This document shows positions 22,584 through 30,874 of a stretch of 42,873 bases of DNA, piece by piece. Source of the stretch: Allosphingosinicella deserti (GTDB lineage: Bacteria; Pseudomonadota; Alphaproteobacteria; Sphingomonadales; Sphingomonadaceae); assembly GCF_003012735.1 (NCBI RefSeq), contig NZ_PXYI01000016.1:1-42873 (forward strand). The letters run 5' to 3'. Position numbers and translations under genes: made by a program. The notes beneath the pieces are model-generated. The model had not been told where the DNA came from. It saw nothing but the letters and a program-made list of their open reading frames with translations, and did no database searches. Numbering within the stretch: the stretch's first letter is position 1; each line of letters opens with the position of its first letter.

Positions 22584-24695
22584 TCAGAACCGCGTCGTCA
22601 CGCCAAGCGTGATGCGCCGGCCGGCGCCGCGATAATATGCGAAGCTGCCGGCCCCCGCTGCCTGGTTGTTGGGGCTGATGTACGTCTCGTCCAGCAGATT
22701 GTCGGCCGCGACATAGAGCTCGGCAGGGCCGATGGCGTAGCGGGCGCTGGCACTGACCAGGGTCACCGCATCCGTGTCGACGAGGCCCAGTCCTTCCTCG
22801 GCCGGGCTGAAGAAGGACGAGGCGCCATAGTGCGAGACCTGAAGGCCGATCCCGACCCGCTCGACCGGCGTCCAGTCGGCGCGGGCGGTGATCCGCAGCG
22901 GAACGACGATGTCCGTCGCATAATCGATATAGTCGTCCAGATCCTCGTCGAACACCTTGCCCCGTTGCAAGGTGAGGATGCCGGAGAGCTCGAGTGTCGA
23001 ATCCACCTTCCAGCCGAGCTCCGCCTCGACGCCGTGGAAACGCTGCGGCGAGCGGAGCGGGATGAGCGGGCAGATCGGGGTGACGCCGGCGCAGCTCGGG
23101 TCCGCCTGAAGCAGGGCGGCGCTGTTCGATTCCGAATAATAGGCCGCTGCCCCGAAGCGGACCGAGCCGAGTGATCCGCGCACACCGGCCTCATATTGGT
23201 CCGAGGTGGCCGGCTCCGGAGTCAGCGTCGCCGGATTGCGGATGTTGCGCGCCGCCCGGCCAAGCTGCGACAGCTCCGCGCCCTGGCTGAAACCGGCATA
23301 GATCTGAACGTCGGGTGTGATCCGGTAGACGGCGCCCAGATTGAACAGGGTCAACTCCGACTTGCCGATGTCGCCGGGCGTGCCCCGCCCGGGCAGATCG
23401 GGACGGAAGGCACGTGCGGTGATCTCGCCGCGATAGAATTCGTGGCGCGCGCCGCCGGTCAAAGTCACCGGACCGAAGGACAGCTCCGCCTGGGCGAAGG
23501 GCGCATAGGTCCTGAGCACGATTTCGGGGGAGAGGGCGCTCGTTACAGTCTGTTTCGCGTCGACGACGAAGCGGTAGAGCGCGTTGCGCGTATAATCGAA
23601 GCCGTAGCTGGTCTTCAGCGATACGGCGCTGCCCAGTTCGTAATCCCGCACCGCCGCCGAGCGAAAGCCGAACCGCTCGTTGCGCCGATTGGACGAGAAG
23701 AAGCTGTCGCCGGTTCCGACATCGAAGAAATTGTCGCGCTGCCTGATCGACTGGTTCTGATAGAACAGGCTGAGCCTCAATGCGTGGCCGAGGATATCGG
23801 GATTGCCGTAGCCCAGGGTCGTGGTGACGTCCCGGTCCCGACCTTGCCCGACTTGCGGATTGGGCGCGATTTCGATGACCTCGGCCAAGTCCGTGCCGGG
23901 GATGAGCGCGCCGCTCGGATAGAATTGCCGGCCGACATCCTCATTGTGGAAGGTGGTGATCCAGCGGAGCTCGCTGCCGCCCGCAAGTGCCAGGCCGAAA
24001 GACCCGAGCAGGTCGACGGCGTCGTACGCGCCGGACAGCAGCGGATCGCCGCGCGAATCCCGCACCCGTCCGCCATCGGTGTAGGCGGCCGCGACATAAT
24101 AATCGAAATCACCCGTCCGCTGCCCCGCACCCGCGTATACGTCGGTCGTCCAGGTGTCGTCCGCATGCTCGGTGTTGAAGCTGGTCTGCGCCGTCAGATC
24201 GACTGCGACGTCACTGGTCCGTCCGCGCCTGGTGATCAGGTTGATGATGCCGCCGGGCGCGCCGGCGCCGTACAATGCCGTGCCGCCCCGCACGACCTCT
24301 ATGCGCTCAAGCGCGAATGGGCTGATCGTGAACGGGCCGGTGCAGGAGCCCTGTCGCAGATCCTCGTTGATCGGCACGCCGTTCAGCTGAAAGGATACCG
24401 CCCGGCCGCGCACGCGCGTGAGGCAGGAGCCGCGGCTTTCGCTCGGCTGAATGTTGAGGCCGGGAACGATCGCTTCCAGCCCGGACAGGATGTTCCGGTT
24501 CTGCCTGAGCTGCGCGCCGATGTCTTCCTCGTCCGCGATCGACACCGACAGCGGCAGCGCTTCAATGGGGGAGCCCGAGCGGGTCGCCGTCACGACGATC
24601 TCGCTGTCGTCCGCCTCGACTGCCGTCTCCGCGTGGAGCGGCGATGCCGCCAGAATCGCAATCCCCGATCCGAGACACGTATTCAACTTCCGCAC
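22584..24695 (-). CDS. TonB-dependent siderophore receptor
   Basis: A 703-residue outer-membrane receptor. A signal peptide (about 1-22, ending SPLHA) is followed by a TonB-box-like SEIVVTATR. The plug domain has LPLSVSIADEEDIG, RGRAVSFQLNGVPI and ALERIEVVRGGTALYGAGAPGG. The barrel ends in the typical aromatic signature ITLGVTTRF. Cysteine pairs in the plug (SRGSCLTR and RQGSCTGP) and in one loop (PSCAGVTPIC) may form disulfides. The GTG start was chosen because it begins the signal peptide and has GGGGGGA eight bases upstream. An ATG at 24725 is less likely. With a Fur-box-like site 50 bases upstream and PepSY behind, iron-siderophore import is the best reading. Confidence 0.92.
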   Translation of the reverse strand: MRKLNTCLGSGIAILAASPLHAETAVEADDSEIVVTATRSGSPIEALPLSVSIADEEDIGAQLRQNRNILSGLEAIVPGLNIQPSESRGSCLTRVRGRAVSFQLNGVPINEDLRQGSCTGPFTISPFALERIEVVRGGTALYGAGAPGGIINLITRRGRTSDVAVDLTAQTSFNTEHADDTWTTDVYAGAGQRTGDFDYYVAAAYTDGGRVRDSRGDPLLSGAYDAVDLLGSFGLALAGGSELRWITTFHNEDVGRQFYPSGALIPGTDLAEVIEIAPNPQVGQGRDRDVTTTLGYGNPDILGHALRLSLFYQNQSIRQRDNFFDVGTGDSFFSSNRRNERFGFRSAAVRDYELGSAVSLKTSYGFDYTRNALYRFVVDAKQTVTSALSPEIVLRTYAPFAQAELSFGPVTLTGGARHEFYRGEITARAFRPDLPGRGTPGDIGKSELTLFNLGAVYRITPDVQIYAGFSQGAELSQLGRAARNIRNPATLTPEPATSDQYEAGVRGSLGSVRFGAAAYYSESNSAALLQADPSCAGVTPICPLIPLRSPQRFHGVEAELGWKVDSTLELSGILTLQRGKVFDEDLDDYIDYATDIVVPLRITARADWTPVERVGIGLQVSHYGASSFFSPAEEGLGLVDTDAVTLVSASARYAIGPAELYVAADNLLDETYISPNNQAAGAGSFAYYRGAGRRITLGVTTRF

Positions 24696-24745
24696 GATGC
24701 GTTCCCCCCGTCCCGCACGCGTCATTAGATTGGCTCCGGCGCTAT

Positions 24746-24760
24746 TGCAAATCATTCGCA
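24746..24760. promoter_or_regulatory. Fur-box-like site of the iron operon
   Basis: TGCAAAT-C-ATTCGCA is a 7-1-7 inverted repeat with one mismatch between the arms. It matches the alphaproteobacterial Fur-type box (TGCAAATNATTNGCA-like). It lies about 50 bases upstream of the receptor start and so overlaps or abuts the promoter, as expected for repression by iron-loaded Fur. Confidence 0.65.
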
Positions 24761-24949
24761 TGAGAGTCGAGCGGCACGGGAGCAATCAACCCTCTCGCCA
24801 TGCATGCTCGGTCTTCTCGGGCCAAGCGGCTGCTACTGAGTGGCTCGCCGTCCGAACCCCGTTCCGCTTCGAAGCGCCTCTAAGCAATCAACCGTATGGG
24901 ATCGCGGAAAAGCTTAAGTTCCCGCAGCTATCATCGGCGCGGAGATCGA

Positions 24950-26704
24950 ATGATGAATCGCACGGGACACGCAGAAGGTGGTGAGGACAGGATCGCCAAT
25001 CGCGATCCAACAAAGCACCGTTACGAGCAGATGCTCGCCAGCTCCGGAACCGCTGCTGTATGCGCCGGCGCAGACAATCTGATCGTGTCGTGGAACAGCG
25101 CGGCCGAGGAGCTTTTCGGCCACAGTGCGCAGCACGCAATCGGCAAGCCGCTTTCGATCATCATCCCTGCGAAGCTTCGGGCGGCCCATGATGCGGGTTT
25201 GGCACGAGCAGTCAAAGCCGGGCATGCGCGCCTTGCCGGCCACTCCGTCGACATCCTTGCGCTGCACGCCGACGGCAGCGAAATGCCGGTCGATCTTTCG
25301 CTGTCGATGTGGTTCGAGGACGGCAAGCCGATGTTCGGCGCGCTGCTGCGCGACATCGCGGACCGGCACTCGGCGAAGAAGCGCCTCGAACATCTCGCGC
25401 ATTGCGATACGCTTACTTCTCTGCCCAACCGCAATGCGCTCCACGAGCGGCTCGCGGCTGAGATCGGCCATGTGCCGTGTTCCTTGCTGCTTCTGGACCT
25501 CGACGGGTTCAAGCATGTGAACGACACGCTCGGCCATTCCGTTGGGGACGCACTCTTGACCGAGGTCGGAGCCCGATTGACGCGTGCGGTCGGGTCCGCC
25601 GGCTTCGTGGCGCGGCTCGGCGGAGACGAGTTTGCCATCTTGCTTTCGGACTGCGCCGATCCGTTGCGGGTCGACGCGCTTGCGACCCGCATCTTCGAAG
25701 GCCTGCAACCCGCATTCGAGCTTGGCGGACAATCGATCTACGTGGGGACAAGCATCGGCGTCGCGATGTCGCCCCAGGATGCCCTGCAGGTCGAATTGCT
25801 CCTCTCCTGCGCGGATCTGGCCTTGTACAGCGCCAAAGGCGAGGGCGGGGGCACGCGGACATTCTTCGTTCGCGCAATGCAGAACAGCTCCGAACAGAGG
25901 CACCGCCTCGGATCCGAGCTTCGACAGGCACTCTCGAAGAAGGAATTCGAACTCTGGTACCAGCCGCAGGTTCGCCTTGCCGACAATTCCCTGAGCGGCG
26001 TCGAGGCGCTGCTTCGATGGCGCCACCCCAAGCACGGTCTGCTCACCCCCGAGACCTTCATCGGAGTGCTCGAGGACAGTGTGATTGCCGAAGAGGTGGG
26101 CACCTGGATCGTCGAGCAGGCGTGCGCAGCTGCAGCCGACTGGGACCGACTGGGCGTGGGAGCATTGCGGGTCGGGATCAATCTGTTCGCCGCTCAGCTG
26201 CGGTCGGGCCAATTGTTGAACGTCGTATCGGCGGCGCTGCGCAAGCACGGCCTGTCTCCCGGTCGGCTCGAGCTGGAGATCACGGAGAAAACCGTCCTTC
26301 AGCATAGTGCCGTCTCCACCGAAGCGCTGCGCAGGCTGAAGGATTTGGGAGTAGGGATTGCCTTTGACGATTTCGGCACCGGCTTTGCGTCATTGAGCTT
26401 GCTTCAGAAATATCCGCTGACGCGGTTGAAAATCGATCGCAGCTTCGTCGATTCGATCGACCGCAAGGTTGGCGACGCGGCGATCGTCGAAGCGGTGATC
26501 CGAATGGCGTCGAGCCTTGGGCTGACCGTGATTGCCGAGGGTGTCGAGACCGCCGAGCAGGAACGGGCATTGGTGCGCCTCGGTTGCCAGGAAGCACAAG
26601 GGTATCGCTACGGCCGGGCGATGCCGGCCGCCGAGCTCGTCGACGCCATCGGCCACACCCTCGCAGTCGCTCGGGGAGGCTTCGTGTACCGGGCCCGGGC
26701 CTGA
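24950..26704 (+). CDS. PAS-GGDEF-EAL bifunctional c-di-GMP enzyme
   Basis: A 584-residue soluble signalling protein. A PAS domain (about 24-140: IVSWNSAAEELFGHSAQHAI) is followed by GGDEF (about 150-305, motif GGDEF at 224-228) and EAL (about 320-570). EAL landmarks are EALLRW at 352-357, ELEITEKT with Glu444, FDDFGTG at 472-478, KIDRSFV and AEGVET at 529-534. Both active sites look complete. The I-site Arg-x-x-Asp before GGDEF is absent, so the cyclase part is not feedback-inhibited in the usual way. It may act mainly as a phosphodiesterase stimulated by GTP. The ATG at 24950 follows GGAG by five bases. A second ATG is directly behind it. Confidence 0.93.
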   Translation: MMNRTGHAEGGEDRIANRDPTKHRYEQMLASSGTAAVCAGADNLIVSWNSAAEELFGHSAQHAIGKPLSIIIPAKLRAAHDAGLARAVKAGHARLAGHSVDILALHADGSEMPVDLSLSMWFEDGKPMFGALLRDIADRHSAKKRLEHLAHCDTLTSLPNRNALHERLAAEIGHVPCSLLLLDLDGFKHVNDTLGHSVGDALLTEVGARLTRAVGSAGFVARLGGDEFAILLSDCADPLRVDALATRIFEGLQPAFELGGQSIYVGTSIGVAMSPQDALQVELLLSCADLALYSAKGEGGGTRTFFVRAMQNSSEQRHRLGSELRQALSKKEFELWYQPQVRLADNSLSGVEALLRWRHPKHGLLTPETFIGVLEDSVIAEEVGTWIVEQACAAAADWDRLGVGALRVGINLFAAQLRSGQLLNVVSAALRKHGLSPGRLELEITEKTVLQHSAVSTEALRRLKDLGVGIAFDDFGTGFASLSLLQKYPLTRLKIDRSFVDSIDRKVGDAAIVEAVIRMASSLGLTVIAEGVETAEQERALVRLGCQEAQGYRYGRAMPAAELVDAIGHTLAVARGGFVYRARA

Positions 26705-26798
26705 CAAGAGCCTGCACGATCCGGGACATCGACGAAAATCGCGCCCCCCCCGTCCTAGAGACTTTCAGGAGGTGTAAGGAGGGTCCTCCGGGCCGACA

Positions 26799-27440
26799 TC
26801 ATCCGCCGTTCGCCATCGCCCAGGCCTTGGTCCCCTGGCAGGTGTCCAGGGCACGTTTGTAGCCGTCGCGGCCGGTGAGGCGTGCGAGGTACGCCTCTTC
26901 GGCGTCGCCAAAGTCGGCGTTCCCGGTTCTCCTGGCCAGCAGCAGGGCATAAGCGACCGAGATGTCGGCCGCGGTGAACGCCTCGCCGGCAAGATACGGG
27001 GTTCGCTCGAGCTGGCGCTTTACCAAGCCGAGGCGGCTCTCGAAGATGTCTCGCGCCCAGCGGGTCGTCCTGTTGTCCTGCTCCCCCTCCCGCGCGAGCA
27101 TCTGCGTCGCGACGACGGCGTTGATCGGCATTGCGAGCCCGGCCTCTCCGAGGTGGAGGAACTGCTTGTAGAGGGGAAAGACCGGATCGCTTGCCGTCGG
27201 CGCCAGAGGCGTCGGGCCGTAGCGCGCCATCAGATATTCCAGGATCGCGATCGACTCGACCATGACGATGTCGTCGTCCGTGAGCGCCGGGATGAAGCCG
27301 GCGGGATTGACGGCAAGGAATTCGCGATCCTGCTCGGCGCCGGCGAAAAGGTCGATCGGCCGCAGCCGATAGGCAAGCCCCATCTCCTCCAGCAGCCAGG
27401 CCACTCTGAAGCCCCGTCCTTCGCCGAATATCGTGATCAT
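26799..27440 (-). CDS. glutathione S-transferase family protein
   Basis: A 213-residue GST. The thioredoxin-like N-terminal domain begins ITIFGEGRGFRVAWLLEEMG, keeps NPAGFIPALTDDD with the cis-Pro that contacts glutathione, and has ESIAILEYL. The helical C-terminal domain (about 90-213) has TAADISVAYAL, the usual buried motif. It should conjugate or reduce electrophiles with glutathione in the cytosol. The start at 27440 has GGAG eight bases upstream. Upstream in-frame sequence reaches into the divergent regulator and was rejected. It is divergent from an HxlR regulator that probably controls it. Such pairs respond to electrophiles or quinones. Confidence 0.91.
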   Translation of the reverse strand: MITIFGEGRGFRVAWLLEEMGLAYRLRPIDLFAGAEQDREFLAVNPAGFIPALTDDDIVMVESIAILEYLMARYGPTPLAPTASDPVFPLYKQFLHLGEAGLAMPINAVVATQMLAREGEQDNRTTRWARDIFESRLGLVKRQLERTPYLAGEAFTAADISVAYALLLARRTGNADFGDAEEAYLARLTGRDGYKRALDTCQGTKAWAMANGG

Positions 27441-27456
27441 CGCCGCGATCTCCACA

Positions 27457-27514
27457 CTGCTTGCAGACTGCAACTGGTTGTGGGTTAGGTCAACCGATCC
27501 TATTTTGCAAGCAG
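27457..27514. promoter_or_regulatory. GST/HxlR intergenic operator region and HxlR promoter
   Basis: TTGCAG-A-CTGCAA at 27461-27473 is a perfect 6-1-6 palindrome. CTGCTTGCA (27457-27465) is also the reverse complement of TGCAAGCAG (27506-27514), so the region has two nested symmetric sites 40 bases apart. On the plus strand, TTGTGG (27478-27483), a 17-base spacer and TATTTT (27501-27506) form a fair promoter for the HxlR gene. One HxlR dimer bound at each half could control both directions. Confidence 0.55.
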
Positions 27515-27530
27515 TCGGAGGCGGAAATAG

Positions 27531-28022
27531 GTGAAGCATGCGCAGCGATCCGGGTGCCCGATCAATCTCACCCTCGAAACGCTGGGGGATCGCTGGAGCC
27601 TGATCGTCATTCGCGACCTGATGTTCGGCAATCGCCGCCACTATCGCGAATTGCTCACGCGGTCCGAAGAGGGCATCGCCTCCAACATCCTGGCCGACCG
27701 GCTGAAGCGCCTGGAGGCCGCGGGACTGGTGTCGCGGCGTGACGATCCCAGCCACAAGCAGAAGAGTATCTACAGCCTGACCGAACCCTCCATCGCGCTG
27801 GTGCCGCTCCTCGCCCAGATGGGCGGCTGGGGCTTGCGCCACACACAGGCGTCGCGGGAATTGTCGGTGCGCGCCGAGATCCTGGAGGCGGGCGGCCCCG
27901 CTTTGTGGGACGCGTTCATGGGGGAGTTGCGGCACCTCCACCTCGATGCCCCCGCGCCGCCGGAATCGGTCTTCGCGAAGCTGCAGGCAGCTTACGAGGC
28001 GGCGATCGCCGCGCCGCTCTAA
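27531..28022 (+). CDS. HxlR family transcriptional regulator
   Basis: A 163-residue regulator of the HxlR/MarR-like group. It has the conserved N-terminal Cys9, then INLTLETLGDRWSLIVIRDL and ASNILADRLKRLEAAGLVSR, the family's winged-helix core. In relatives the N-terminal cysteine senses quinones, diamide or aldehydes. The C-terminal ~50 residues extend beyond the minimal domain. The start is GTG with GGAGG nine bases upstream. It is divergent from the GST gene and probably represses it until an electrophile appears. Confidence 0.9.
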   Translation: MKHAQRSGCPINLTLETLGDRWSLIVIRDLMFGNRRHYRELLTRSEEGIASNILADRLKRLEAAGLVSRRDDPSHKQKSIYSLTEPSIALVPLLAQMGGWGLRHTQASRELSVRAEILEAGGPALWDAFMGELRHLHLDAPAPPESVFAKLQAAYEAAIAAPL

Positions 28023-28162
28023 TCTCGGCCGTAGCATCGCTGAAGCCGGCAACGCATCCGCGCTTGCGCTCCAGCGCGACCGGGAGGCGCTGGTGCATCG
28101 CGACTGCTTGCACGATCGACGACGCCGACGGGCATTCCGTATCAGCGCCCCGAGGCTGAGGA

Positions 28163-28459
28163 TCACGGGCCGATCAGCTTGCCGAGCGCTTCGAGATAGG
28201 CGGCGAAGGCCTCCCGGCCCTTGCGCGTGATCGTCGCGCGGGTGAGCGGCTTGCGATTGAGGAAGCTTTTTTCGATCGCGATATATCCCGCCTCCTCCAG
28301 CTTGCGCAGATGGACCGACAGATTGCCCTGCGTCGCCTGGAGCAGCGCCTTGAGCTCGTTGAAATCGGCGGTCTCGGTATCGGCGAGATAGGCCATGATC
28401 CCCAGGCGCATGCGCCCGTGGATGACGTCGTCGATCTGGCCGATGTCGAAGCCGGTCAT
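28163..28459 (-). CDS. small winged-helix transcriptional regulator
   Basis: A 98-residue protein that is one winged-helix domain of the HTH_34/ArsR-like type. IDDVIHGRMRLGIMAYLA is followed by the recognition part ATQGNLSVHLRKLEEAGYIA and the wing LTRATITRKGREAF. The ATG at 28457-28459 overlaps the stop of the membrane-protein gene upstream by four bases. It is the last gene of a three-gene operon and likely regulates it. Small regulators of this kind next to a DUF-type membrane protein are widespread. No ligand can be named. Confidence 0.88.
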   Translation of the reverse strand: MTGFDIGQIDDVIHGRMRLGIMAYLADTETADFNELKALLQATQGNLSVHLRKLEEAGYIAIEKSFLNRKPLTRATITRKGREAFAAYLEALGKLIGP

Positions 28460-29091
28460 GCGGCGGGGCGGGCGCCCGTGCGCATCATTATCCAACCGGG
28501 CACGGCCATCAGCCCAAGCAAGGCGGCGGCCAGCACCAGCAGGAACGGCGTGATCATGTCGGGATCGCCGCTGCCGAGCATCCACGCGAGCAGCAGGGAG
28601 GTCGCGAACCAGCCGGCCGAGACGAGGCCGAACCAGCCGCGGCGGCGGATCGCGTAGGCCGTGTACCAGGCCGTGCCCTGGACCACGCAGATCATGATCG
28701 GATGGAGCAGCCAGGTTCCCATATTCTGATGGCGAAACGCGAGATAACCAAAGATCAACGCAGTTGCGAGCGCCGCCAGCCCGCCGCCCCCGAACGCTGC
28801 ATTGATCGCCCGGGTGCCGACGCTGTGCCGGCTGGTGTTACGATCGCGCATGGTGATCCGCGCGATCGCAACCAGGAAGATGAGCGTCGGCAGAAGCCCC
28901 ACCGTGAGATGGACCGCGACCGGGACGGCGAGACCGGAGGCGAACAGGGCCTGGAGGAGGCACTGGACGCCATAACAGGTGCCGGCGGCCAGCAGAGCCT
29001 GGCCGAGCGAGGATTGCACCTGCCCGCCTTCGCTGACGAGGGCACGAACGAAGGCGAGATCATCGCGCGCTTTCTCGGCGGTGTCGGTCAT
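28456..29091 (-). CDS. hypothetical multi-pass membrane protein
   Basis: A 211-residue inner-membrane protein with about six predicted helices after a short cytoplasmic N-terminus (EKARDDLAFVRALVSEGG). Recognisable helices include LLPTLIFLVAIARI, GGGLAALATALIFGYLAF, PIMICVVQGTAWYTAYAI and PFLLVLAAALLGLMAVPGWI. I do not know its function. It sits between an acyltransferase and a winged-helix regulator, overlapping each by four bases, so the three are translated together. Pairs of such proteins with small winged-helix regulators are seen in many proteobacteria. The regulator may be controlled by this membrane protein, which is inference. Confidence 0.82.
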   Translation of the reverse strand: MTDTAEKARDDLAFVRALVSEGGQVQSSLGQALLAAGTCYGVQCLLQALFASGLAVPVAVHLTVGLLPTLIFLVAIARITMRDRNTSRHSVGTRAINAAFGGGGLAALATALIFGYLAFRHQNMGTWLLHPIMICVVQGTAWYTAYAIRRRGWFGLVSAGWFATSLLLAWMLGSGDPDMITPFLLVLAAALLGLMAVPGWIMMRTGARPAA

Positions 29092-30308
29092 GCTTTGTGC
29101 GTCTCCAGGACCGGCGCCGAGCCGCGCCAGGGAAGCTTGCGCCCGTTCAGCCAGCGGCCGAGCCAGCTGTGGCGCACGAGCAGATGGTAGCTCGCGACCA
29201 GGATAAGGAAAGCGCCTAGGCAGACCAGTGCCCATTTCGCCAGCCCCGGCGCCGCGACCGGATAGATCGCCACCTGCAGCGCCATCACCACCGGCAGGTG
29301 CATCAGGTAGATCCAGTAGGACGCATCGGCGAGGTAGCGCACGCCCGGCCGCTCGCGGGTCAGAAAGCGCAGCGCCGCGCCGGTGAGACCGAGCGTCCAG
29401 GTCCAGACGGCAAGGGCATAAAGGCACGCGAACAGGGTCCTGGTCGAACCCGCGGGCATCGGTGCAGAGGCCGGGACCGAAGCGAGCTGCACCCAGCAGG
29501 CGATGGAGAGCAGGATCGCGGCGGCAAGCTGGACCGCCCACCATCGGCGGATCTGCTCCAGCAGACCCGTCTGACGGTGGAGCAGCCAGCCGAAGGCGAA
29601 GGCGGTGCCGTATCCGGCCAGTGCCGCCATGTTCGGGAGGAAGCCGGTGTCCGGCGTCGGGATACCGCCCCAGGCATGCCAATCCGGACGCACCGCCAGC
29701 GCGGCGGCAAGCGGTGCTGCGAGAAACAGTGGGGCAGCGGGTGTCGCGCTCAGCGCGCGCATCCCGCGGTCGATCCCGCCGCGGAACCTTCCCGGACGGT
29801 CGACCAGCGACGCCAGCGCGCGGATCGCCAGGGCCGCCGTGTAGAAGAGCAGCAGGACGTAGAGGAACCAGAGATGGGTCAGCGGGAAGGTCGCCAGCGT
29901 CGGCGGCGGCGGCGGCGGCCCAGGCGGCAGGCTGCCGCCCGCCATGGTCGCAGCGCCCCAGACGAAGGTGGCGACGATGCCGGCAAGCACGATCGGCCAG
30001 AAGACCAGGAGGGGCAAAGCGACGCGGACCAGCCGGTTGCGGACGAACCCGCCGGGTCCGCGGCGCGCAAGCAGCATCCGGCCGAAGTAGCCCGCAATCA
30101 GAAAGAAGGCCGCCATTCGGAAGATGTGCGCGACGAAGGAGAACATGCCGAGTGCGTCACTGGGCGCATCGCGGACCACCCAGATCTGCCCGCCGGGCAG
30201 GAAGCTGAGGGACGCGTGGAAGAGCACGCCCAGGAGCAGCGCGCCGGCGCGCACCCCATCGAGAGCATGCAGGCGCTCGGGCGTGGTGCCGGGCGATAGG
30301 TGGGCCAT
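29088..30308 (-). CDS. acyltransferase family 3 membrane protein
   Basis: A 406-residue integral-membrane acyltransferase of the Acyl_transf_3/OpgC-like family. The N-terminal LHALDGVRAGALLLGVLFHA carries the family His. It is followed by FFLIAGYFGRMLLARRGPGGFVRNR, the usual second motif with basic residues, and about ten hydrophobic helices. A proline-rich loop (PPGPPPPPPT) lies in the middle. These enzymes transfer acyl groups to surface glycans or lipids, but the acceptor is unknown. The second of two close ATGs was chosen because GAGGGAG is seven bases upstream. It is first in an operon with the membrane protein and winged-helix regulator. An AAACCGGTTT palindrome lies upstream. Confidence 0.88.
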   Translation of the reverse strand: MAHLSPGTTPERLHALDGVRAGALLLGVLFHASLSFLPGGQIWVVRDAPSDALGMFSFVAHIFRMAAFFLIAGYFGRMLLARRGPGGFVRNRLVRVALPLLVFWPIVLAGIVATFVWGAATMAGGSLPPGPPPPPPTLATFPLTHLWFLYVLLLFYTAALAIRALASLVDRPGRFRGGIDRGMRALSATPAAPLFLAAPLAAALAVRPDWHAWGGIPTPDTGFLPNMAALAGYGTAFAFGWLLHRQTGLLEQIRRWWAVQLAAAILLSIACWVQLASVPASAPMPAGSTRTLFACLYALAVWTWTLGLTGAALRFLTRERPGVRYLADASYWIYLMHLPVVMALQVAIYPVAAPGLAKWALVCLGAFLILVASYHLLVRHSWLGRWLNGRKLPWRGSAPVLETHKA

Positions 30309-30874
30309 GTCCATTCTCCCTCGGATGCAGCCAAGCGCGTCCTGATGATCGAGGTATATACAAACCGGTTTAAAAAACAAACCACTTGATTTGCGATATC
30401 CGTGCCGGGCTTATCTGAGAGGTGCATGACGGCCGCGGTAAAGCGTTGCACAGAAGCAGGCCGCTCTGCGTTTCCCTGAGCCGTTCCGCGGTCTTACACC
30501 CCGCCCTAGGAAGGGAGGCAGGGGGCGCTTTCTGCCCCTCGATGGAGGAAGCGCCTCTTGCGCGCGCCGCCGGCCAAGCCGCGGCTGCGCCGCGCACCCA
30601 CCCCTGGTCCCTCCTTTCAAGCAGGGAATTCGCAGGGGCGGGGCTTATGGGCGGCGGGTGCCGGCACTGGCGAAGGCCGGGCCGGAAAGCCGATCCTAGG
30701 GCCGCTCAGCGGGATCGTCTCCGTCGCTCGAGCCGGCCTCCCGTTGTTTTAGAGACGCAGCGATGACGGACCGGGCATCCCGCCGTTGCTGCGCTTCAGC
30801 CGGCAAGGCCGCGCTCCCACTTGCCAAGCCGCGACGGCGCCTTCATTTCGTCACCCAGCGTAGCGAGGACCGTG
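30309..30874. other. long divergent intergenic region
   Basis: This 566-base stretch separates the acyltransferase operon from the first sulfotransferase. The first ~110 bases are AT-rich and hold the candidate operator of the acyltransferase operon. The rest has GC-rich short frames with no protein-like content. I see no RNA gene. Confidence 0.45.
30362..30371. promoter_or_regulatory. AAACCGGTTT palindrome upstream of acyltransferase operon
   Basis: A perfect 10-base palindrome sits in an AT-rich patch (TATATACAAACCGGTTTAAAAAA) 54 bases before the acyltransferase start. Its place suggests an operator at the promoter, perhaps bound by the winged-helix protein encoded at the end of the operon. 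Confidence 0.45.

Noticed and set aside
23196-24728. 510-residue open frame opposite the TonB receptor
   Set aside because: The receptor on the minus strand is full length with signal peptide, plug and barrel end. This frame is a shadow.
24914-26305. 463-residue open frame opposite the GGDEF-EAL gene
   Set aside because: No motif, and the plus-strand protein has intact PAS, GGDEF and EAL domains.
26765-26790. GGAGG-GT-CCTCC mini-hairpin between the EAL and GST genes
   Set aside because: A 5-bp stem with a 2-base loop is too small to support as a terminator.
28456-29682. Long 408-residue version of the membrane protein before the winged-helix gene
   Set aside because: The upstream half reads through the acyltransferase gene in a wrong frame. 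The 211-residue form starts exactly at an ATGA overlap.
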